Below are positions 25,258 through 33,800 of a DNA stretch of 64,000 nt, piece by piece; position 1 is the first letter of the stretch; the number at the start of each line of letters is the position of its first letter. This DNA comes from CAISKJ01 sp046351555. Lineage in GTDB: Bacteria; Myxococcota_A; Polyangia; Polyangiales; Ga0077539. The notes under the pieces were generated by a model. The model saw only the letters and a list, made by a program, of their open reading frames with translations, was not told where the DNA came from and did not search any database. The translations under genes and the position numbers were made by a program. The DNA lies in the NCBI GenBank assembly GCA_046351555.1, contig JAXLYI010000005.1, forward strand, positions 62,001-126,000, read 5' to 3'.

Positions 25258-27387
25258 GTGCGGGCCGTGGCCATCGTCTGCGAGAGCGAGATCACCCACG
25301 TCAACGTCCACGCGCGCGGCGCCCTGGTGACGCGGCGGGTGGCCCTGCCCGACGCGCTGCCCGGCGGGGACGTCGCCGTCGCGCTCGCCGGGGTCACCGC
25401 CCTGGCCGAGCCGTCGAGCGTCCGCGCCGCGCTGCCCGAGGGGAGCGGCCGCGCCGCCGTCGCCGTCCGCGCCTCGCTCGCGGTGCCCGCCGGCGGCCCC
25501 GTCGCGGGCCCGAGCGTCGCGCGGGTGCGCGCGCTGCGGGCCGGGCTCCAGCGCCTCAACGAGGAGCGCGCCGCGCTCGCCGAGCACCGCGGGCAGCTCG
25601 CCCACCTCGCGCTCGACCCGGGGCTCCGCGCCCGACGCGTTCCGGGCGACGCGCGCGGGGTGGAGGCCCGCGTGGCCGAGGCCCTCGCCGCCGACGCGAT
25701 GCTCACCGGGCTCCTCGCCGACCTCGACGCGCGCGCGGTCGACCTCGACGAGCGGGCCCGCCGCGCCGCGGAAGACGTCGCCGCCGAGGAGCTCCGCGAC
25801 GCGCAGGCCCGCGCCGCCGAGCGCGTCGGCGAGGGGCACCCGACGCTCACCGTCACCGTCCACCTCACGGGCGACGGGCCGCTCCCGTGGGTCGACGTCA
25901 CCTACGCGGTGGCCGCGGCGCGCTGGTGGCCGGTGTACACGCTCCGCATCCGCGACCAGGGGCGGCACGCGACGTGGCTCGCCGAGGCCCTGGTGGCGCA
26001 GCGATCGGGCGAGGACTGGCGCGGCGTCCGCCTCGCGCTCTCCACCGCCGACCTGCTCTTCGACGCGCGGCTCCCCGAGCTCCCGTCGCTCCGCTTCGGG
26101 CGCGCGCAGCCGCCGGCGAAGAAGGGCTACCGCGTGGCGCCGCCGGGGCTCGACCGGATGTTCGAAGGCCACGACCGCGCGCTCCCGCCCGCGACCCTCG
26201 CGCTCGAGCCGCCGTCGCCGCCGATGGAGTTCCTCGCGACGGAGTCGCTGCGCGCGGAGCTCGACGAGGAGGAGTCCGGCGCCGCGGGAGACGACCTCGC
26301 GCGGCAGGAGGTCACGCGCAACGTCACCCGCGCGAGTTCGGTGCGCGGGGGCGACATGCGGGCCCGGCGCGCGGCCCCGGGGGCGCCGCCGATGCAAGCG
26401 ATGCCGATGCCCTCGGCCGCGAAGAAGGGTGGCGGCGTGCTCTCGACGCTGGTGGGCGGCGTGGCGGGCGAGCTCGCCGACGGCTTCGCCGCGCTCGGCG
26501 GCGGGGGCTACGGCGCGAAGCGCGACGAGGCGCCGCCGGAGGACTCGCTCCCGCTCGAGCCCGAAGGGGCGTGGCTCGACTTCGACGCGCTGCGGGTGAT
26601 GCCCGCCGGCGACCCGTCCCGGCGCGGGCGCCTCGTGCGCGAGGTCGACGCCCGCAGCGCCCGCGAGCGCGAGCGGGCCCGCGCGCAGATCGGCGAGACC
26701 GCGGCCCCCGCGGGCGCGCAAGACCCGCTGGTGACCCGCGGGATGTTCGACCACCGGTACGCGGTGGAGGGCCTCGCGGAGGTGCCGGCCGACGCGCTCA
26801 CGCACCGGGTCTCACTCGGGCAGGGCGAGGCGACGCCGACGCTGCGCTGGCGGACCACGCCGCGCGAGGCGCCCGAGGTGTACCGCGAGGCCGAGCTGCG
26901 CAACCCCTTCGACGCGCCGCTGCTCGGCGGGCCCGTGGACGTCTACGTCGACGGCAGCCTGCTCGCGGTCGCGGCGATCGACCGGATCGACCGCGGCGGC
27001 ACCATGCGCGTGGGGATGGGCGTCGAGCGCAGGGTCCGCGTGGCGCGCAACGTCCGGGCGCGCGAGGAGACGGCGGGCATCCTCGGCGGCGACACCGTGG
27101 TCACCCACGACGTGTCGATCGAGCTCTCCTCCGCGCTCGGCGCGCCCGCGCTGGTGGAGGTGATCGACCGGCGCCCCGTCACCGACGACAAGGACATCGA
27201 AATCGAACTCATCCGAAGCGCGCCCGAACACGAGCGCTACGGCCAGGCCGACCGCGGCGCCGCCGTGCGCGGGGGCATGGCGTGGCGGGTGATCGTGCCG
27301 GCCGGCGGGCGCGCGGCCGTGGAGTACTCGTACCGGGTGAAGTTCCCGTCGAAGAGCGAGCTCGTGGGAGGCAACCGCCGTGACTGA
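25258..27387 (+). CDS. DUF4139 domain-containing protein (long form)
   Basis: A 709-residue protein of the DUF4139/mucoidy-inhibitor-A-like group. The N-terminus (SEITHVNVHARGALVTRRVALPD) is the DUF4140-type domain, and a coiled-coil-like stretch rich in Ala, Arg and Glu follows (about residues 95-200). The middle region (LPWVDVTYAVAAARWWPVYTLRI) begins the DUF4139 beta-rich part, which continues to the end (RRPVTDDKDIEIELI, GGRAAVEYSYRVKFPSK). An insert rich in Pro, Met and Gly (about 285-440) is unusual. No signal peptide is evident; the start is GTG at 25258. The next gene, a shorter paralogue, overlaps it by eight bases. Function is unknown. Confidence 0.8.
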   Translation: MRAVAIVCESEITHVNVHARGALVTRRVALPDALPGGDVAVALAGVTALAEPSSVRAALPEGSGRAAVAVRASLAVPAGGPVAGPSVARVRALRAGLQRLNEERAALAEHRGQLAHLALDPGLRARRVPGDARGVEARVAEALAADAMLTGLLADLDARAVDLDERARRAAEDVAAEELRDAQARAAERVGEGHPTLTVTVHLTGDGPLPWVDVTYAVAAARWWPVYTLRIRDQGRHATWLAEALVAQRSGEDWRGVRLALSTADLLFDARLPELPSLRFGRAQPPAKKGYRVAPPGLDRMFEGHDRALPPATLALEPPSPPMEFLATESLRAELDEEESGAAGDDLARQEVTRNVTRASSVRGGDMRARRAAPGAPPMQAMPMPSAAKKGGGVLSTLVGGVAGELADGFAALGGGGYGAKRDEAPPEDSLPLEPEGAWLDFDALRVMPAGDPSRRGRLVREVDARSARERERARAQIGETAAPAGAQDPLVTRGMFDHRYAVEGLAEVPADALTHRVSLGQGEATPTLRWRTTPREAPEVYREAELRNPFDAPLLGGPVDVYVDGSLLAVAAIDRIDRGGTMRVGMGVERRVRVARNVRAREETAGILGGDTVVTHDVSIELSSALGAPALVEVIDRRPVTDDKDIEIELIRSAPEHERYGQADRGAAVRGGMAWRVIVPAGGRAAVEYSYRVKFPSKSELVGGNRRD

Positions 27388-28957
27388 TGCGCTGGAGCCC
27401 GTCGCCGTCGCGAGCGCCGCGACGCGCGTCACCTTCTTCGAAGACCGCGCCGAGGTGCAGCGCGTCGCCCGCGCGGAGGTGCCCGCGGGCGTCTCCTGGG
27501 TGCGCGTCGCGGGCGCGTCGGTGGCTCTCGACGACCCGAGCCTCGTCGCGAGCGTCGCCGGCGACCGGGCCCGCGTCATCGGCGCCCGCGTCGTCCGCCG
27601 CGTCCGCGAGGTGCCCGCCGCCAGCGCCGCCGAGGTCGAGTCCTTCGAACGCGACCACCGCGCCGCCGACCGCAAGCGCGCCGAGGCCGACGCCTCGCTC
27701 CAGCGCGCCGAGGCCGCGTGGCAGCGCGTCCGGGCGCTCCAGGCCGCCTGGGTCGAGGCCGTCCAGAAGGTGCCCGCGGGCGGCGACGACCCCACCGCCG
27801 CGTCCGCCCGCTGGCGCGCCGCGTGGGACGCGCTCGACGGCCGCGCGGTGGCCTGCCTCGACGGCCGCCGCGACGCGGGGACGGGGCTCGACGACGCGCG
27901 CGACGACCTCGCGCGGGCCGCGCTGCGACTCGCCGAGGGGCGCCGCGCGCACCCGCGCTACGAGGCCGTCGTGGAGGTACAGGTCGAGGCCCGTGAGGCC
28001 CACGCCTGCGAGGTCACGCTCGTCTACCGGACGCCCTGCGCGCTCTGGCGGCCGGAGCACCTCTGCCGCCTCGTCCGGCGCGACGACGGCGCGCACGAGC
28101 TCGTCGTCCGCACCTGGGCGACGGCGTGGCAGGCCACCGGCGAGGACTGGTCGGCGGTGCCGTGCCGCTTCTCCACCGCGCGCCCCGCGCAGTCGGCGTC
28201 GGCGCCGCTCCTCACCGACGACGTGCTCCGCGCGCGCCGCAAGTCCGACGCCGAGCGCCGCACCGTCACCGTCGAGGCGCGCGAGCAGACCGTCGCCCTC
28301 GCCGGCGTCGCGGGCGCGCGGGCCGTCGACGAGATGCCCGGCGTGGACGACGGCGGCGAGCCGCTGTGGTTCGACGCGCCGCGGCCCGCCACGGTGCCGA
28401 GCGACGGGGCGCCCGTCCGCGTCGAGCTCTTCGAAGCGCGGATGCCCTGCGAGGTCGACCGCGTGGCCTTCCCCGAGCGCGCCGCGGCCGTCCACCTGCG
28501 CGCGACCGCCACGCTCTCGGCGCCCGCGCCGCTGCTCGCGGGGCCCGTGGTGGTGGCGCGCGGCGGCGAGGTGGTGGGCCGCGGCCGCGTCGGGTACGTG
28601 GGCCGGGGCGAGCCCTTCGAACTGGGCTTCGGCGTCGACGACGGCCTCCGCGTGCGGCGCCACGTCGAGGAGAAGCGCGAGGTCACCACGGTGATGGGCG
28701 CGCAGAAGATCGCCCGCACCGTCACGGTGTACGTGAGCAACCTCGGCGCCGAGGCGCGCCGTCTCACCGTCACCGAGCGCGTGCCGGTGAGCGAGGTGCG
28801 GGACGTCGAGGTCGCGGTGGTGTCCGCGGGCGGCGCACGCCACGACGCGAAGGACGGCTTTCTGCGCTGGGACGTCGAGGTTCCTGCGCACGGCACGCAC
28901 GAGGCGAGCCTCGCGTACCGCGTCGAGGCGCCCGCGAAGGTCGCGCTGCCGCTCTGA
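27380..28957 (+). CDS. DUF4139 domain-containing protein (short form)
   Basis: A 525-residue paralogue of the preceding protein. It has the N-terminal domain (RVTFFEDRAEVQRVARAEVPAG), a helical Ala/Arg segment (about residues 75-190), and the C-terminal domain (SNLGAEARRLTVTERVPVSE, FLRWDVEVPAHGTHEASLAYR). The Pro/Met-rich insert of its neighbour is absent. Its GTG start lies inside the upstream gene (eight-base overlap), so the two are co-translated and may form a hetero-oligomer. No signal peptide is seen. Function is unknown. Confidence 0.82.
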   Translation: MTDALEPVAVASAATRVTFFEDRAEVQRVARAEVPAGVSWVRVAGASVALDDPSLVASVAGDRARVIGARVVRRVREVPAASAAEVESFERDHRAADRKRAEADASLQRAEAAWQRVRALQAAWVEAVQKVPAGGDDPTAASARWRAAWDALDGRAVACLDGRRDAGTGLDDARDDLARAALRLAEGRRAHPRYEAVVEVQVEAREAHACEVTLVYRTPCALWRPEHLCRLVRRDDGAHELVVRTWATAWQATGEDWSAVPCRFSTARPAQSASAPLLTDDVLRARRKSDAERRTVTVEAREQTVALAGVAGARAVDEMPGVDDGGEPLWFDAPRPATVPSDGAPVRVELFEARMPCEVDRVAFPERAAAVHLRATATLSAPAPLLAGPVVVARGGEVVGRGRVGYVGRGEPFELGFGVDDGLRVRRHVEEKREVTTVMGAQKIARTVTVYVSNLGAEARRLTVTERVPVSEVRDVEVAVVSAGGARHDAKDGFLRWDVEVPAHGTHEASLAYRVEAPAKVALPL

Positions 28958-29014
28958 CGCTTTCCCTTCATTCTCTCGCGCGCGGAGGGCGCACCGGCGC
29001 GGCGCGCGTTGCCC

Positions 29015-29020
29015 TATACT
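29015..29020 (+). promoter_or_regulatory. -10 box TATACT seven bases before a GTG start
   Basis: TATACT is the best -10 hexamer in the window and ends exactly seven bases before the GTG at 29028. Transcription would start at or next to the start codon, pointing to a leaderless mRNA. No Shine-Dalgarno is present. Confidence 0.5.
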
Positions 29021-29027
29021 CGCGGCC

Positions 29028-30674
29028 GTGAGCGAGCGAATCGCGCCGGAGGAGTCCGGCGAGCTACGGCGCACGCCGGTGGTCCAGCTCCTGTGGGACG
29101 TCGTCACCCGGCGCTTCAGCGGGACGCTCGTGGTGGCGGCGGAATCCGACGCGGGCCCGATGGCGGGCGAGTCGCGCTACGCCTTCACCGACGGGCGGCT
29201 CGCGCAGGCGCAGCTCCCGCAGCCGCTCGACACGCTCGGGCAGGTGCTGGTGGAGCAGGGGCGCATCGGCACCGCGCAGCTCGACGCCTCGCTCCTGCGC
29301 CTCGCGCGGCGCGAGGGGCTGCAGGGGGAGATCCTCGTGGCGATGGGCGCGGTCGACGCGGCGGCGGTGGAGGCCGCGCTCCGCGAGCAGCTCGCGCGCA
29401 AGCTCGTGCGGCTCTTCGGCGTCGCGCAGGGGCGCTGGGAGCGCCACGCCGGGCGCGACCTCCTCGCGGGCTTCGGCGGCCGGCGCGCGCCGATCGACGT
29501 CGCGGAGCTCCTGTGGGTGGGGACGCGCGCGCACCCGCGGCACCCGGCGATCGACGAGGTGCTCCGGCGCGTCGGCGACCAGGGCGTGCGCCTGCGCTCG
29601 GCGGACGCGCGGCCGCTCTTCGGCAAGGCGCCCGACGTGGTCGCGCTGCTCGACGCGCTCGCGCGCGGCGCGACGCTGCCTGCGCTGGCGGCGGCCGGGC
29701 ACGCGGCGCTCCTCACGCGGGCGGCGGTGTACCTCCTCGCGATGACGCGGCAGCTCGAGCGGGCCGAGGCGCAGGGGCCGCCGGTGCGGGTGTCGGCGAT
29801 GGAGGTCCCGGCGGTGCGCCCGCTGGCGGGGCCGCCGAAGGCGATCTCCACCTCCAACCTCCCGGCGGTGGTGGGCCCGTCGATCGCGGCGATCGCGGCG
29901 GTGGCCCACGCCGCTGCGGCCGAGCCCCACGGCGACGTGCGGGCGCGCATCGCGGAGGCCGAGGCGATGCTCGCGCGGCTCGAGCGCCTCGACGCCTTCG
30001 AGACGCTCGGCGTCGCGCGCGACGCGACCCCCGCGGCGGTCAACGCGGCGTTTCAGCGCGTGGCCACCCGCTGGCACCCGGAGGCCGTCCCGGCGAGCCA
30101 GCAGGCACTGCGCGAGCTCTACGGGAAGGTGTTCGCGCTGCTGGCCGAGGCCGACGCGACGCTCTCGCACCCGGCCGCGCGCGAGCAGCACCTGGCGGAC
30201 ATCGCCGCGGGCCGCGGGACGGCGCTCGACCGCCGCGCCCGGGCCCAGCGCCACGCGCTCCGCCTGCGGGGGGAGAACGCGCTGCGCATGCAGTCCTGGG
30301 CCGAGGCCGAGCGCGTCGCGCGGGAGCTCGCGAAGGACGACCCCGACGACCTCGAGGCGAAGCTCCTCCTGGCCGCGGCCCTCGTGCAGGGCCGGGCGGC
30401 GGTGCCGGTCGACGAGGTGCGCCGCTGCCTCACGGCGATCTTCGGCAAGCAGCCCGAGAACGACCGGGCCCACGCGGTGGCGGCGCTGCTCTTCCGGCGG
30501 CTCAACGACGAGCGGCGGGCGCTGAGCCATTACGTGCGGGCGTACAAGAGCAACCCGCGCAACACCGAGGCGATCCGCGAGCTGCGCCTCGCCGTGATGC
30601 GCAGGCGCGAGGCGTCGACGGAGGACGGAGAAATGCTCGCCGGGATCGCCCGCCTCCTCGGCCTCCGGGGCTGA
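29028..30674 (+). CDS. DUF4388 (PATAN-like) protein with J-like and TPR-like regions
   Basis: A 548-residue soluble protein. Residues about 12-130 are a DUF4388/PATAN-type domain (VVQLLWDVVTRRFSGTLVV, YAFTDGRLAQAQLPQPLDTLG). A DnaJ-like segment lies at about 322-390 (DAFETLGVARDATPAAVNAAF, then ATRWHPEAV), in which the normal HPD tripeptide is replaced by HPE, so DnaK stimulation is doubtful. The C-terminal 150 residues form TPR-like helices (NALRMQSWAEAERVARELAKDDPDDLEAKLLLAAALV). This architecture is common in myxobacterial signalling and motility proteins. The GTG start follows a TATACT box by seven bases. It is likely monocistronic. Confidence 0.78.
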   Translation: MSERIAPEESGELRRTPVVQLLWDVVTRRFSGTLVVAAESDAGPMAGESRYAFTDGRLAQAQLPQPLDTLGQVLVEQGRIGTAQLDASLLRLARREGLQGEILVAMGAVDAAAVEAALREQLARKLVRLFGVAQGRWERHAGRDLLAGFGGRRAPIDVAELLWVGTRAHPRHPAIDEVLRRVGDQGVRLRSADARPLFGKAPDVVALLDALARGATLPALAAAGHAALLTRAAVYLLAMTRQLERAEAQGPPVRVSAMEVPAVRPLAGPPKAISTSNLPAVVGPSIAAIAAVAHAAAAEPHGDVRARIAEAEAMLARLERLDAFETLGVARDATPAAVNAAFQRVATRWHPEAVPASQQALRELYGKVFALLAEADATLSHPAAREQHLADIAAGRGTALDRRARAQRHALRLRGENALRMQSWAEAERVARELAKDDPDDLEAKLLLAAALVQGRAAVPVDEVRRCLTAIFGKQPENDRAHAVAALLFRRLNDERRALSHYVRAYKSNPRNTEAIRELRLAVMRRREASTEDGEMLAGIARLLGLRG

Positions 30675-30745
30675 AGCCCTCCGCGCCGGCCGGAAGGAAC
30701 GTCCCCCGCACCTCTTTTGCGCACCCGGGCGCGCGCCGCTTCGCC

Positions 30746-30751
30746 GATACT
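30746..30751 (+). promoter_or_regulatory. Candidate -10 box (GATACT) of the giant RCC1 gene
   Basis: GATACT is followed nine bases later by the ATG of a 17-codon leader frame at 30761. This would place the transcript start just before that ATG and include the hairpin and leader in the mRNA. Confidence 0.35.
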
Positions 30752-30760
30752 CGTCGCGGT

Positions 30761-30814
30761 ATGACCCGCGCGAAACGCGGGTCCACTCAGCCCTCAGGGA
30801 AGGAGGCGCGATGA
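30761..30814 (+). CDS. Possible 17-residue leader peptide
   Basis: A small frame, MTRAKRGSTQPSGKEAR, begins at 30761 and its TGA overlaps the ATG of the giant RCC1 gene. It is basic and soluble. It has no Shine-Dalgarno of its own and would be translated only from a leaderless transcript starting near GATACT. It contains the hairpin at 30764-30782. Its translation could open that hairpin and free the downstream ribosome site, but the frame may equally be chance. Confidence 0.3.
   Translation: MTRAKRGSTQPSGKEAR
30764..30782 (+). promoter_or_regulatory. Leader stem-loop upstream of the giant RCC1 gene
   Basis: ACCCGCG and CGCGGGT form a perfect seven-base stem around a CGAAA loop. It lies between the -10 box and the Shine-Dalgarno, inside the leader frame. 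It may stabilise the mRNA 5' end or take part in translational control. Confidence 0.4.
30801..30806 (+). promoter_or_regulatory. Ribosome binding site (AGGAGG)
   Basis: A perfect AGGAGG lies four bases before the ATG at 30811 and seven before the second ATG at 30814. The second is the better spaced start, and it removes only one residue. Confidence 0.65.
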
Positions 30815-33800
30815 TGCGCTGGCAGTGGTTGCTTGCGGTATCTGCAATGCTCGCCGCGTGTGCGGGAGCGCCGGTGGTCGGAGGATTCGACGCCGGCAAC
30901 GATCTCTCGCCCGGCGACGGGCCCGCGACGGACGTGACGCCGGGCGACGGGTCGACGATGGGCGACGGCGCGATGATGGGCGACGGCGTCGCGCCCGGCG
31001 ACGTCCCGGCGACGGACGACCTCGGCGACAGCGTCGCGCCCGGCGACGCCCCGGGCGACGTCGCGGGCGACGGCCCCCCGCCGGGCGACGGCACCCCGCC
31101 GGGCGACGTCACCGGGGACGTCACCGGCGACGCGGCGGGCGACGGCGGCGACGGCGGCGACCGCTGCGTGCCCGAGTCGACGCGCATCTGCTACGCGGGC
31201 CCCGCGGGCACCATCGGCGTCGGGCGCTGCCGCGGCGGCACGCAGACCTGCTCGCCCGCGGGCACCTGGTCGGCCTGCACCGGCGAGGTGCTCCCGGCCG
31301 ACGAGGTGTGCGCCAACATGACGGACGAGAACTGCAACGGCGTCAGCGACGAGGGCTGCGGCGAGTGCATGGCCGGCGCCACCCGCCCCTGCTACTCGGG
31401 CCGCCCCGACACGCAGGGCGTCGGCCGCTGCCGCCAGGGCATGCAGACCTGCAGCGCCGACGGCCGGTGGCCGACGACCTGCACCGGCGAGACGCTCCCG
31501 GCCATGGCCGAGACCTGCGGCAACACGGTCGACGACGACTGCAACGGCATGGTCGACGACACCTGCGGCAACTGCATGACGGGCGAGACGCGGAGCTGCT
31601 ACTCGGGCCCGGCCTCCACGCGCGGCGTCGGCCGCTGCGCCGCCGGCACGCAGACCTGCGGCGCCGACATGCGCTTCCCCACCGCGTGCGCCGACGAGGT
31701 GCTGCCCGCGGCGATGGAGACGTGCTTCAACGGCATGGACGACGACTGCAACGGCGTGGTCGACAACGGCTGCGGCGAGTGCACGCCGGGCACCACCCGG
31801 CCCTGCTACTCGGGCCCCTCGGGCACGCTCGGCATGGGCATCTGCCGCGGCGGCACGCAGATCTGCGGCCCCACGGGCTTCTACGCCACCACGTGCACCG
31901 GCGAGACCACCCCGGCCGCGCGCGAGACCTGCGGCAACATGATCGACGACGACTGCGACGGCACGGTCGACAACGGCTGCGGCGAGTGCACGCCGGGCAC
32001 CACCCGCATGTGCTACTCGGGGCCGACGGGCACCTCGGGCGTCGGGCGCTGCCGCGGCGGCACGCAGATCTGCGGGCCGACGGGCTTCTACGCCGCGACC
32101 TGCGTCGGCGAGGTGGTCCCCTCGTCGTCGGAGACCTGCGGCAACATGGTCGACGACGACTGCAACGGCATGGTCGACAACGGCTGCGGCGACTGCACGC
32201 CGGGCGCCACCCGCCCGTGCTACTCGGGCGCGGCCGGCACCATGTCGGTCGGCGCCTGCCGCGGCGGCACCCAGACCTGCGGCGCCGACCGCCTCTGGGG
32301 GATGGCCTGCACCGGCGAGGTGGTGCCCGCCTCGGAGACCTGCAACAACCGCGACGACGACTGCGACGGGATGACCGACGAGTCGCCGGCCGACACCGCC
32401 TGCATGCTCGCCAACGCCACCGCGGCGTGCCGCACCGGCGCCTGCGCCATCGCCACCTGCAACGCGGGCTACGGCGACTGCGACACCAACCCCGCCAACG
32501 GCTGCGAGGCGGCGCTCACCACCTCGACCTCGCACTGCGGCGCCTGCGGCCGCGCCTGCGCCGCCGGCCAGAGCTGCGACGCCGGCAACTGCACCGGCGC
32601 GTCGGGCGCCGACCTCGCCGCCGGCGACAGCCACACCTGCGCGGGCCTCGCCGGCGGCGCGCTCGCCTGCTGGGGCCTCAACTCGTCGAACCAGCTCGGC
32701 ATCGGCAACACCGTCAACCGCGCCCACCCCGCGCTCATCGACGGGCTCACCGGCGTGGTGGACGTCGAGCTCGGCGCCACCCACTCGTGCGCGGTGCTCG
32801 GCTCGGGCGAGGTGCGCTGCTGGGGCGTCAACGCCCAGGGCCAGCTCGGCGACGGCACCACCGCCGCGCGCTCGGCGCCCAACCCGGTGTACGGCCTCAG
32901 CGACGCCACCCAGGTCGCGCTCGGCTCCAACCACACCTGCGTGCTGCGCCGCAACGGCCGCGTCGCCTGCTGGGGGCAGAACAACGTCAACCAGCTCGGC
33001 GACGGCGGCACCGCCAACCGCACCATCCCGATGGACGTGATGGGCGTCGCCAACGCCGTCCAGGTGGCCGCGGGCTACAACCACACCTGCGCGCTCCTGC
33101 TCGACGGCACCGTGCGCTGCTGGGGCGCCAACTCCAACGCGCAGGTCGGCGACGGCACCACCACCAACCGCGCGACCGCGGTCGCCGCCACCGGCGTCGT
33201 CAACGCCGTGTCGCTGAGCGCCGGCTCGCTCCACACCTGCGCGATCATCCGCGACGGCTCGGTGCGCTGCTGGGGCTACAACGGCTACGGCCAGCTCGGC
33301 GACGGCACCACCACGCAGCGCGCCACCGCGGTGACCGTGCCCACCGTGGTCGACGCCGCCCAGATCTCCGCCGGCCGCCTCCACACCTGCATCCGCCGCC
33401 GCGACAGCACGCTCATGTGCTGGGGCTACAACGGCTACGGGCAGGTGGGCGACGGCACCACCACCAACCGGGCGCTCCCGGTGATCATCACCGCCCCCAT
33501 CGGCGTCGCCCGCGTGGTGGCCGGCGGCAACCACACCTGCGTGCGCCTCACCGCCGGCGGCGTCCAGTGCTGGGGCTACAACAACGCCGGTCAGCTCGGC
33601 GACGGCAGCGTCACCAACGCCCCGCGCGGGCGCGCCGACGTGTTCGGCCTCGGCGGCGCGATGACCTGCGCGGGCGGGGCCTGCGTGCTCCCGGTCGTCG
33701 GCGGCAACGACTACACCTGCCTCGTCCGCCCGGCGGGCTCGCTCGCGTGCTGGGGCTACAACGCCTACGGCGGCCTCGGCGACGGCACCACCGTCGCGCG

